Shown here in pieces: positions 41,905 through 49,388 of a stretch of 64,000 nucleotides of DNA. Made by a program: the position numbers and the translations under genes. Position 1 is the stretch's first letter. Each line of letters opens with the position of its first letter. The notes beneath the pieces were generated by a model. The model had not been told where the DNA came from, did not search any database, and saw only the letters and a list, made by a program, of their open reading frames with translations. Source of the DNA: Vulcanimicrobiota bacterium (GTDB lineage Bacteria > Vulcanimicrobiota > Xenobia > Xenobiales > JADMJV01); NCBI GenBank assembly GCA_019637395.1, contig JAHBVR010000007.1:62001-126000 (forward strand), written 5' to 3'.

Positions 41905-42849
41905 ATGCTCGATCAATCTGCGCTGAACTCGGTTCTCAACACGGGCGTCACGGCTCGCGAAGCCAAGACCAAGGAGGAGCCCACCGACGCCGAGGCTTTT
42001 AACGCCGTTCTCAATGACGCCACCTCGACCAAGAAAGGCGCCAAGAAAGAAGAGACCAGGGCCGAGGCCAAGGACTCCAAGGACAAAAAACAGCGCGAGA
42101 CGCGCGAGCAAGAAGACAAGGAGAGCAAGGTCGCCCAACAGCATCAGAAGCTGGACCGCACCAGCCAGATGCGCAAGCTCATGACCAAAAACGTGGATAC
42201 GCTCTCGCTGGCCGAGAAACAGGCCCTGCGTGTGGCCGAATTCGCCAACGCCGATCAGCAGAATGTGAAAACCACGCCCCAATTGGCCATGCAGCCGCAA
42301 ACCCAGGCTCCGGCCGCGCACACGGCCAAAACCGGCAAATCCGCCCGGCCCAGTGACATGGCCGTGGGCAAGGAAGCCTCCTCCAAGGTGCGGGCCGCCG
42401 CCGAACGCGCCGACGAGAAGAACACCGAAATGGCCGAAGAGACTCACAAAAAGGAGACCGGCAAACACTCTTCCAGCAGCAATCTGGACCAGGCCCTGGT
42501 CAAAGAAGCCAACTTTGCCGACGAGCTGCGCAAGACCAGCAACGCCGACCGGGCGCGCGAGCGCCAGAGCGTGGTCGATCAGATTCTTCAGCAAATCGAA
42601 GTACGCAACTTCGCCAATCGCACCGAATTGAACCTCAAACTCAATCCGGAGTACCTGGGCGAACTCAAGGTCAAACTGGTCCATACGGATGACGGCATCC
42701 GGGCCGATTTCGAGACCAGCTCGCGAGCCACGCGCCAGTTGTTGCGCGAGGGCGAGGAAGATCTGAAGGCGCAGGCCGCCACAAAGGGCGTACGCATGCG
42801 TTCGCTGAAAGTAACCCTGGTTGACAAAGTAGAACCTGCCACGGCCTGA
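41905..42849 (+). CDS. fliK: Flagellar hook-length control protein FliK
   Basis: A 314-residue protein with a long Lys/Glu/Ala-rich charged region (1-220) and the FliK C-terminal domain: ELNLKLNPEYLGELKVKLVHTDDGIRADFETSSRATRQLLREGEEDLKAQAATKGVRMRSLKVTLV. That domain switches FlhB specificity. It is a molecular ruler and exported protein. Three bp separate it from the lytic transglycosylase gene. Confidence 0.92.
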   Translation: MLDQSALNSVLNTGVTAREAKTKEEPTDAEAFNAVLNDATSTKKGAKKEETRAEAKDSKDKKQRETREQEDKESKVAQQHQKLDRTSQMRKLMTKNVDTLSLAEKQALRVAEFANADQQNVKTTPQLAMQPQTQAPAAHTAKTGKSARPSDMAVGKEASSKVRAAAERADEKNTEMAEETHKKETGKHSSSSNLDQALVKEANFADELRKTSNADRARERQSVVDQILQQIEVRNFANRTELNLKLNPEYLGELKVKLVHTDDGIRADFETSSRATRQLLREGEEDLKAQAATKGVRMRSLKVTLVDKVEPATA

Positions 42850-42957
42850 AAAGAGTCGTCTCAGTTCATAAACTGTCAACATGCATGAATCAATTCATTA
42901 ACTTGTAACACTTATTATGAAGAAGTAATAGTTCGGGTCGAGGAGGACACAATTTAG
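42850..42957 (+). promoter_or_regulatory. Upstream region of the rod/hook gene
   Basis: A 108-bp AT-rich gap (unusual in this GC-rich window). It contains AAACTGTCAACATGC (42870-42884), TTGTAA (42903-42908) 17 bp before TAATAG (42926-42931), a weak sigma-70-like pair, and the SD GAGGAGGA at 42940-42947. A separate promoter for the next gene is likely, but the sigma class is unclear. Confidence 0.4.
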
Positions 42958-43770
42958 ATGTTTGATATGACAGGCGCCAGCAACGCGATTAGCCAGAACA
43001 CGCAGTCCATCGGGGCATACTCCGAGAACATGCGCAATCAGTTCACTCCGGGTTATAAGTGCGAATCCGTCCAGTTCAACGATGTGATGAACTCGACCCT
43101 GAACGGCGCCAAGAAGAAGAGCACCAACATCCTCTTCACCCAGGGCGAAATCTTCAAGACCCAGACCCCCACCAACCTGGCCATCAACGGTCAAGGCTTC
43201 TTCATGCTGAACGACGGCTTCAAAGACCACTATACCCGCGACGGTCGCTTCACGTTCCAGGATGGACAGTTGAAGTCTTCCGACGGCAAAGTAGTGCAGG
43301 GCTTCCCGGTCGACTCGCAGGGCAACATCAGCGGCGAGGCCGGTCCCATCAACCTGTCGCTCGATCCTAACACCAACCTTTACGGCGGCAAATACACCAA
43401 CTACAGTTTCGACGAAACCGGCAAGCTCTACGGTGAATCCACCCAGACCGACCCGGTCACCGGCCAGAGCAGCACCAGCAAAACCCCTATCGCCCAGGTA
43501 GCCATGGCCTCGTTTGCCAACGCCAGCTCGCTGAAGCGGACCGGCACCACCAGCTTCGAAGCCTCCGAAAATTCCGGTAAGGCCGTGGTCGGCGTAGCCG
43601 GCCAGGGTGCCCTCGGCGGCGTTTGCCCGGGCAGCCTCGAGCTCTCCAACGTCGACTTCGCCCAGCAAGGCTTCGCCATGGTGATGACCAAGCAGACTTA
43701 CGAAGCCAACATGGCCGCCTTCCGCGCAATGGATAAGCTAACCCAGACCGCGCTCGGCCTCGTCCGCTAA
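42958..43770 (+). CDS. Flagellar hook/rod protein (FlgF/FlgG-like)
   Basis: A 270-residue protein of the flagellar hook-basal-body family. It begins with the rod helix (SNAISQNTQSIGAYSENMRNQFTPGYK, in place of NIANxNTPGYK), has LAINGQGFFMLNDGF, YTRDGRFTF, QLKSSDGKVVQGFPV, and the C-terminal GSLELSNVDFAQQGFAMVMTKQTYEANMAAFRAMDKLTQTALGLVR. LAINGQGFF is diagnostic of FlgE/F/G. It is shorter than most FlgE and could be FlgG or FlgF. It is the only distal rod-type protein in the window. Confidence 0.88.
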   Translation: MFDMTGASNAISQNTQSIGAYSENMRNQFTPGYKCESVQFNDVMNSTLNGAKKKSTNILFTQGEIFKTQTPTNLAINGQGFFMLNDGFKDHYTRDGRFTFQDGQLKSSDGKVVQGFPVDSQGNISGEAGPINLSLDPNTNLYGGKYTNYSFDETGKLYGESTQTDPVTGQSSTSKTPIAQVAMASFANASSLKRTGTTSFEASENSGKAVVGVAGQGALGGVCPGSLELSNVDFAQQGFAMVMTKQTYEANMAAFRAMDKLTQTALGLVR

Positions 43771-43788
43771 CTTCTTCGAACCGTCCGG

Positions 43789-43826
43789 CAAGCCAGGGAA
43801 TCGTCTCAGCGGTTCCAGCTGGCTTG
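43789..43826 (+). terminator. Stem-loop after the rod/hook gene
   Basis: CAAGCCAG (43789-43796) pairs with CTGGCTTG (43819-43826), and inner GGAA pairs with TTCC. There is no U tract, so it may be a weak terminator or an mRNA-stabilising stem. The remaining 145 bp before fliM shows no gene. Confidence 0.4.
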
Positions 43827-43972
43827 TTGACGCGTTTGGCAAATTTTGCGGGAAGGGCTAACTCGCGAAAGAAGCGAACGCCGCTCGGACGGGGTGGGAG
43901 TTTGCGCATTCGGCCCATCGCCGCGGACCGTTAGGGGTCGGTTCTGTACGGTACCAACAAGGAGCTTTAGCG

Positions 43973-44950
43973 TTGCTAGATAGTCCAGGAAGTTACGACC
44001 CACTCCGGGGCCCTCGCCGGGCTCAGGGAGCTAACCCGTACGACTTCCGTCAGACGGAAAAGTTCACGGCCGATCAAAATCGATTCCTGAACAAGCTGTC
44101 CGTATCGTTCGCGGAGAACGTCGTCACTCAGATGGCGCCGCTCTTGCAGGTACGCTTCAACATGGAGCTGTTGCGTTTTCAGCTCCGCGCCTATAGCAAC
44201 TACCTGAACAACCTGCCCGACCCCAGCCCGATGCTGGTCTTCCGGCTCGATGGAGAGTCGCAGGCCTTCCTCGACTTCGACTTCGACCTCACCTTCGCCA
44301 TCTTCGAAAAGCTGATGGGCGGCCGCGGCCTCCCTCCGCGCGAGGATGCGCGAGGCTACCTGACCGACCTGGAGCGAGCTATCCTGCGTCGACCTCTAAG
44401 CCGCATTCTGGCGGCCTACGGAGCGGCATGGAAAGAGTTCAAGCCGGTCGAACCGCAGTGGGAGAGCTTGGAACTCAATCCTAATGCGGTTTACCTCTAC
44501 CCACCGGGGGAAACGATGGTGGTCAGCGCCTTCCAGGTTGACCTGGGCCAGACCAAAGGCATCGTCAACGCGGTGGTTCCCTTCCGCTACCTCAAAGCGA
44601 GCATTCCCAAGAGTTCCTACGATGAATTCGTGTTGACCAAGTCCGGCACGACTCTCGGCGCCGGCGGCGCCAACCCGATGGCTTCCGTTACTCCCATCTT
44701 CGCCACCAAAATCGGCGGAGCCAAAGTGCCGGTCTCGATGGCGCTGGGACGCGCGGAACTCTTATTTAGAGACTTGCTGACCATCGAAGTTGGCGATACC
44801 ATCAGACTGGATACGGAAATCCGCGAGCCGCTCCGCATCAAAGTCAACGGTCGCACCAAATTCCGGGGATTCCCCGGAGTCAAAGAGGGAAAGTTAGCCG
44901 CTCGCGTCTCTCAGGTGCTCGAGGAAGGTGACGAAGAATACGATGAGTGA
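43973..44950 (+). CDS. fliM: Flagellar motor switch protein FliM
   Basis: A 325-residue FliM: NPYDFRQTEKFTADQNRFLNKLSVSFAENVVTQMAPLL, FIFEKLMGGRG-type loop, YLTDLERAILRRPLSRILAAYGAAW and a C-terminal SpoA/FliN-like domain (VPVSMALGRAELLFRDLLTIEVGDTIRLDTEIREPLRIKVNGRTKFRGFPGV). Only about 21 residues precede PYDF, and the LSQxEIDALL motif that binds CheY-P is absent. Start is TTG after AAGGAG. FliN overlaps its 3' end. Confidence 0.93.
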   Translation: MLDSPGSYDPLRGPRRAQGANPYDFRQTEKFTADQNRFLNKLSVSFAENVVTQMAPLLQVRFNMELLRFQLRAYSNYLNNLPDPSPMLVFRLDGESQAFLDFDFDLTFAIFEKLMGGRGLPPREDARGYLTDLERAILRRPLSRILAAYGAAWKEFKPVEPQWESLELNPNAVYLYPPGETMVVSAFQVDLGQTKGIVNAVVPFRYLKASIPKSSYDEFVLTKSGTTLGAGGANPMASVTPIFATKIGGAKVPVSMALGRAELLFRDLLTIEVGDTIRLDTEIREPLRIKVNGRTKFRGFPGVKEGKLAARVSQVLEEGDEEYDE

Positions 44951-45239
44951 TGGACCACGCGCAGTCCAATTTGGAATCATTGAAGGCGGGGGCGCCGAGG
45001 TCAATCCCAGCAGCATTGAATTGCTCAAGGATGTGGCCCTGGTTGTCCACGCCGAACTGGGCAAGACCAAACGCCTGGTACGCGACATTCTGCGCTTGCA
45101 GATCGGCGGCGTGCTGGAGCTCGACAAAGAAGCCGGGGAACCGGTCGACATTCTCGTCAACAACAAGCGTATCGCCCGGGGCGAGGTCGTGGAGATCGAC
45201 GGTCGCTACGGTGTGCGTATCACCGAAATCACGAAGTAG
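44943..45239 (+). CDS. fliN: Flagellar switch protein FliN (copy 1)
   Basis: A 98-residue SpoA-domain protein: LLKDVALVVHAELGKTKRLVRDILRLQIGGVLELDKEAGEPVDILVNNKRIARGEVVEIDGRYGVRITEI. This is the FliN core that forms the C-ring base. ATG at 44943 overlaps the fliM stop by 8 bp. An upstream GTG at 44928 is less likely. Confidence 0.93.
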   Translation: MSDGPRAVQFGIIEGGGAEVNPSSIELLKDVALVVHAELGKTKRLVRDILRLQIGGVLELDKEAGEPVDILVNNKRIARGEVVEIDGRYGVRITEITK

Positions 45240-45249
45240 AGGACAACTT

Positions 45250-45522
45250 TTGGATCCCTTCGCGCAACCACGCCGCTCCGCCAAAGATGACCTGGGCATC
45301 ATGATGGATGTTCCCATGGTCATCGATGCGGAAATGGGGCGCTCCAACAAGACCGTCAATGACGTCTTGAAGGTAGGCGAAGGCAGCGTCATCGACTTTG
45401 AACGCGAGGCCGGCGAACCGGTCGACCTGCTGGTGAACGGAACCCTGATCGCCCGAGGAGAAGTCGTCGAAATCGAGGGCAATTACGGAGTCCGAATCAC
45501 CGAGATTATGCGCCCCTCCTGA
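45250..45522 (+). CDS. fliN: Flagellar switch protein FliN (copy 2)
   Basis: A 90-residue second FliN with the same core: DVPMVIDAEMGRSNKTVNDVLKVGEGSVIDFEREAGEPVDLLVNGTLIARGEVVEIEGNYGVRITEI. It closely parallels copy 1, indicating tandem duplication. I chose TTG at 45250 (SD AGAGGA 7 bases upstream, 10 bp after copy 1). An ATG at 45301 would give a shorter protein. Two FliN types could form heteromeric C-ring units or tie the ring to the sorting platform. Confidence 0.9.
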   Translation: MDPFAQPRRSAKDDLGIMMDVPMVIDAEMGRSNKTVNDVLKVGEGSVIDFEREAGEPVDLLVNGTLIARGEVVEIEGNYGVRITEIMRPS

Positions 45523-45532
45523 GGCCGGCGGC

Positions 45533-46255
45533 ATGATGCGCAACAACTACGCCACCCCGCCCAACCCCAAGCACGCCATCACTTTCGCCCTCGTCAGCGT
45601 AGCCATCCTGATTTTGCCCTTGTTCTGGTCTCCACTCAACGACCAGCGCTTCACCCCGCTGGCGACCACCACTCCTATGACGGTATCACAAATATTGGCC
45701 ACGCCTGTGGCTGTAGCGACCGGGACGCCGACGCCCCGGGCGCTGGAAGTGGCTCGCACCAGCCTGGAAGCAGCCGGCCCCGAGGCCTCCGAGACCCCGG
45801 CGGCAACCCCCCAGGTGGTCGTGGCCGGCAATGACACGACTTCGGTCGTGGAGTCGGCCCGCTACCAGGATCCCACCATGGAGTTCTCCGGCCAGCTTCG
45901 GCGTATCGTGCTTTCGTTGCTGGTGGTTACCGCGCTGATCGCCTTCACTTTGAGGGCGGCCCGCAACCACATTCCGGCCCTGGGTGGTCAAAAGCCCCTC
46001 TCCTTTATGAAAATTCTGGCCCGCGAGGCCATCTCGCCCACCCAGTCCCTGGCGCTGGTCCAGGTGGGCACGAAAATTTTGCTGGTAGGACTGAGTGAGC
46101 AGAATATGACCACGCTGTCTGAATTTTCCGAAAGCGACCTGGAAAGTTTAATCCCGAAGGCTCCCGAGCCCGAAGCCCGGACGGCCAAATCGGTATATGG
46201 AGACGTCTTGAGGCATTACCTCTCGATCGTTCCGGGATTGGGGGCGAAGAAATGA
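45533..46255 (+). CDS. fliO: Flagellar biosynthesis protein FliO
   Basis: A 240-residue protein with two membrane segments (ITFALVSVAILILPLFW at the N-terminus; LRRIVLSLLVVTALIAFTLRAA at about 124-146) joined by a Thr/Ala/Pro-rich periplasmic stretch. The C-terminal domain FMKILAREAISPTQSLALVQVGTKILLVGLSEQNMTTLSEFSE is the FliO signature. FliO helps FliP ring assembly. It overlaps fliP by 4 bp. Confidence 0.88.
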   Translation: MMRNNYATPPNPKHAITFALVSVAILILPLFWSPLNDQRFTPLATTTPMTVSQILATPVAVATGTPTPRALEVARTSLEAAGPEASETPAATPQVVVAGNDTTSVVESARYQDPTMEFSGQLRRIVLSLLVVTALIAFTLRAARNHIPALGGQKPLSFMKILAREAISPTQSLALVQVGTKILLVGLSEQNMTTLSEFSESDLESLIPKAPEPEARTAKSVYGDVLRHYLSIVPGLGAKK

Positions 46256-47043
46256 AACGCTGGCTGTTCGTCATCTTGATGGCTTTGCTGGCGCTCGGAG
46301 CGACGGCGGCCTGGGCTCAGAGCGGCGGCAAAGCCGATCAGAACTTCTTTCCCAAGTTCGAGATGCCCGGCCTGGTGGTCAACGGCAAACCGATGGGCGA
46401 GCGCGCCCAGGTCGGCACCATGCTCCAGGTCAGCTTTGCGCTCACCACTCTGACACTGGCTCCCTACATCCTGGTCATGTGCACCGCCTTTATTCGCGTC
46501 ACCATCACCATGTCGTTTCTGCGCCAGGCGCTGGGAACGCAGCAGGTACCGCCCACCCAGGTCTTGATGGGCCTGGGACTGTTCATCACCATGTACGTGA
46601 TGGCCCCGGTCGGCCACAAAATGAACAAATACGCCATCCAGCCCTATCTGGCCGGCCAGATCGAACAGGCTCAGTTCATCACCGAGTTCAGCACCCCCCT
46701 GCGCAACTTCATGCTGGCCCAGACACGCGACAAAGACCTGCAGCTCTTCGTCAATCTGGGCAAGCTCAAGGACATCAAGAATCGCAACGACGTGCCCTTC
46801 TACGTGCTCTGCCCCTCATATGTGCTCTCGGAAATCAAGACTTCGTTTCAAATCGGGTTTCTGCTCTACATCCCGTTCCTGGTCATCGACATGATTGTCT
46901 CTTCGGTGTTGATGGCGATGGGCATGTTCATGCTCTCACCCATGACCATTTCACTACCGTTCAAGCTCTTGATGTTCGTCATGATCGACGGTTGGCACCT
47001 GATCATCACCGGTCTGGTCAAGAGCTTCAACATACCACCCTGA
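46252..47043 (+). CDS. fliP: Flagellar export gate protein FliP
   Basis: A 263-residue FliP with a signal-like N-terminus (WLFVILMALLALGATAAWAQ), then LTTLTLAPYILVMCTAFIRVTITMSFLRQALGTQQVPPTQVLMGLGLFI, PFYVLCPSYVLSEIKTSFQIGFLLYIPFLVIDMIVSSVLMAMGM and LPFKLLMFVMIDGWHLIITGLVKSF. It forms the core of the FliPQR export pore. The spacing to fliQ is 16 bp. Confidence 0.96.
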   Translation: MKRWLFVILMALLALGATAAWAQSGGKADQNFFPKFEMPGLVVNGKPMGERAQVGTMLQVSFALTTLTLAPYILVMCTAFIRVTITMSFLRQALGTQQVPPTQVLMGLGLFITMYVMAPVGHKMNKYAIQPYLAGQIEQAQFITEFSTPLRNFMLAQTRDKDLQLFVNLGKLKDIKNRNDVPFYVLCPSYVLSEIKTSFQIGFLLYIPFLVIDMIVSSVLMAMGMFMLSPMTISLPFKLLMFVMIDGWHLIITGLVKSFNIPP

Positions 47044-47059
47044 AAGGAGGCATCCAACG

Positions 47060-47416
47060 ATGTTCGGCTTTGGCGAAGAGTTCTTCACAGATGAATACAT
47101 CATGGAAATCTCCAGCAACGCGATGTACCTTATCCTGTTGCTCTCGGCTCCCATGTTGATGTCGGCTCTGGGTGTCGGCCTGGTTATCAGTATTCTACAG
47201 GCCACCACCCAGATTCAGGAACAAACGTTGTCGTTCGTACCCAAACTGCTGGCTACATTCCTGTCCTGCCTGATTTGCGGCACCTGGATCTCCAGTATGT
47301 GCGGCGGCTTTGCCACGCGCCTGTTTACGGATATTCAATACTTCGGTCCCAAGCGAGCGCCCGCCGTTATCGTGACGGAGAACGCCGCAAAGGAAAAGGC
47401 CGGCCCGCGTCCGTGA
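47060..47416 (+). CDS. fliQ: Flagellar export protein FliQ (copy 1)
   Basis: A 118-residue FliQ: AMYLILLLSAPMLMSALGVGLVISILQATTQIQEQTLSFVPKLLATFLSCLICGTW. The motif Q.QEQTLSFVPK is diagnostic. It is longer than the usual 89 because of a C-terminal extension (about residues 88-118, KRAPAVIVTENAAKEKAG). The end overlaps fliR (GTGA). Confidence 0.92.
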   Translation: MFGFGEEFFTDEYIMEISSNAMYLILLLSAPMLMSALGVGLVISILQATTQIQEQTLSFVPKLLATFLSCLICGTWISSMCGGFATRLFTDIQYFGPKRAPAVIVTENAAKEKAGPRP

Positions 47417-48222
47417 ACGACGGTCCTTTCATCGCCTGGGGAACGGCCTTGCTGGCCTTTGTCCGTATCGTAACGGTCTTCGTTCAGGCGCCCATTTTCG
47501 GTGGCCAGCACTTCAAGGCTCCCATCAAAATCGGCATGGCCGCCTCGGTCACCTTGCTGGCTTTCCCAAGCCTGCCCGTTCCCGACCCTTTCCCAACCGA
47601 CACCCGGGCCTTTATTCTGGCCATCCTTACCCAAATCTGCGTGGGGCTGGTGATCGGCTGGGTCTCCTTTTTAGTGATGGCCACCGCCCAGTTCGGCGGC
47701 GAAATGTTGGACGTGCAGATGGGTCTGTCGGCCGCCGCTCAGGCCGACCCCTCCTCGCACGGCGCCGTCAACCTGTTACGACGTCTGCATTTCTACGCGG
47801 CCATGTTGACCTACTTGATGTTCAACGGGCACCACAAGATGTGGGAGTCCATTTTTTACAGCTTTCAGAAAATTCCGTTAACTTATTTTCAAATGACAGA
47901 GCTGCAGATCAATACTATGATAGCTCATGGCAGTGAGATGTACAGGATTGGCCTGCAGATCTCGTCGCCGGCGGTGGCCGCGCTCTTCGTCGCTCAGATT
48001 GCTCTGGGACTGTTGGCGCGCGTGGCTCCGCAGATGAACGTTTTCATGCTGAGCTTCCCGATGAACCTGGCGGTCGGTCTGATGCTTCTGACCATCTCTC
48101 TGCCCTTTATCTTGAAGCTGCTGGAACGCCGAATGGAGATCAACAACGAGGACGTCAGGGAGTCCATCAAGATGATGATTCCCCGCCAAAACCAACCACC
48201 ACCCAGACCCTCACCAACTTGA
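47413..48222 (+). CDS. fliR: Flagellar export protein FliR
   Basis: A 269-residue FliR with about six membrane helices: TALLAFVRIVTVFVQAPIFGGQHF, KIGMAASVTLLAFPSLP, FILAILTQICVGLVIGWVSFLVMATAQFGGEMLDVQMGLS, and LFVAQIALGLLARVAPQMNVFMLSFPMNLAVGLMLLTI. PQMNVFMLSFP is diagnostic. I chose GTG at 47413 in a 4-bp overlap with fliQ; a longer frame to 47275 is the fliQ shadow. Confidence 0.95.
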   Translation: MNDGPFIAWGTALLAFVRIVTVFVQAPIFGGQHFKAPIKIGMAASVTLLAFPSLPVPDPFPTDTRAFILAILTQICVGLVIGWVSFLVMATAQFGGEMLDVQMGLSAAAQADPSSHGAVNLLRRLHFYAAMLTYLMFNGHHKMWESIFYSFQKIPLTYFQMTELQINTMIAHGSEMYRIGLQISSPAVAALFVAQIALGLLARVAPQMNVFMLSFPMNLAVGLMLLTISLPFILKLLERRMEINNEDVRESIKMMIPRQNQPPPRPSPT

Positions 48223-48242
48223 CAGGAAGGAGGTAGCCGGCT

Positions 48243-49346
48243 ATGTCCGACGACAGCGATAAAACCGAAGAGCCCTCTGAACACAAGCTTCAGGAGGCGC
48301 GTAAAAAAGGCCAGGTGCTGAAAAGCCAGGACGTCATCTCCACGGGCGTGCTGGCTGCCGCCGGCTACATGTTCCTGTTCACCGGGGACTGGATCTACAA
48401 GAACGTCGTCGAGTTCACCAGGTATTACTGGGAGCTGATCCAGGTGTCCGGACAGGACGACCTGGTGGAGCGCCCCCTGCTCATGATGATGGCCCACTAC
48501 TGCCTGACGGTGCTGCTCTGCGTATTGCCGCTCTTGCTGGGGGTCGTGCTCATGGGTATCGCCGCCAACGTTTTCCAGATCAAGCTGCTCTTCACGTTCG
48601 AGACCATGAAGCCGTCTCTCGAGAAGATCAATCCCATCTCCGGCTTCAAAAAGATTTTCGCCATGAAGTCGATCATCGAGCTACTCAAACAGTTGCTCAA
48701 GATCGCTGTCATCGGCGTACTCTGCTGGAAAGCGGTGGCCTCCGACCTGCTGAAATTCGGCAGTTCGGCCCAGGAGGAAATCGAAGTCACGGCCACCTTC
48801 GTGATGGAGATCATCAAGCGTTGTCTGCAGTACGTGGTGATGGGCAGCGTGGCCCTGGCCGGGCTCGATTACGCCTGGCAGTACAAGCAGTTCATGAAGC
48901 AGATGCGCATGAGCCACCACGATATGAAGGAAGAGTACAAGGAGACCGAGGGTAACCCTCACGTCAAAGCCAAAATCCGCCAGATGATGCGCCAGGGCGC
49001 GCAGGGCCGCATGATGGAGGAAGTTCCCCAGGCCTCGGCGGTGATCACTAATCCCACTCACATGGCCATCGCCATTCGCTACAAGCCGGGCGAAGACCAG
49101 GTGCCCATGGTGGTGGCCAAGGGCGAGCGCATCAAGGCCCAGCAGATCAAGGTGCTGGCCGAGGATCACGAAATACCTATCATCGAGAACGTTGAACTGG
49201 CGCGGGCCTTGTTCGGGGCCTGCAAGGTCGGTCAGGCGATCCCCACCGAGATGTACAAGGCGGTAGCCGAAATTCTGGCCTATGTAATGAAGTTGAAGCG
49301 CAAGAAAGCGCTTAAGCTGAAGAGTAGAAAAAGTAGGGGGTCTTAG
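48243..49346 (+). CDS. flhB: Flagellar export switch protein FlhB
   Basis: A 367-residue FlhB: start KTEEPSEHKLQEARKKGQVLKSQDV, four membrane helices, then DMKEEYKETEGNPHVKAKIRQMMRQ and the autocleavage site in VITNPTHMAIAIRYKPGED (between N and P of NPTH), ending in a basic tail. The cleaved C-domain sets substrate specificity with FliK. Confidence 0.96.
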   Translation: MSDDSDKTEEPSEHKLQEARKKGQVLKSQDVISTGVLAAAGYMFLFTGDWIYKNVVEFTRYYWELIQVSGQDDLVERPLLMMMAHYCLTVLLCVLPLLLGVVLMGIAANVFQIKLLFTFETMKPSLEKINPISGFKKIFAMKSIIELLKQLLKIAVIGVLCWKAVASDLLKFGSSAQEEIEVTATFVMEIIKRCLQYVVMGSVALAGLDYAWQYKQFMKQMRMSHHDMKEEYKETEGNPHVKAKIRQMMRQGAQGRMMEEVPQASAVITNPTHMAIAIRYKPGEDQVPMVVAKGERIKAQQIKVLAEDHEIPIIENVELARALFGACKVGQAIPTEMYKAVAEILAYVMKLKRKKALKLKSRKSRGS

Positions 49347-49388
49347 GGCGGCGGCGTTACGCCCTCTAGAACCTTAAGGAGAAAGTAG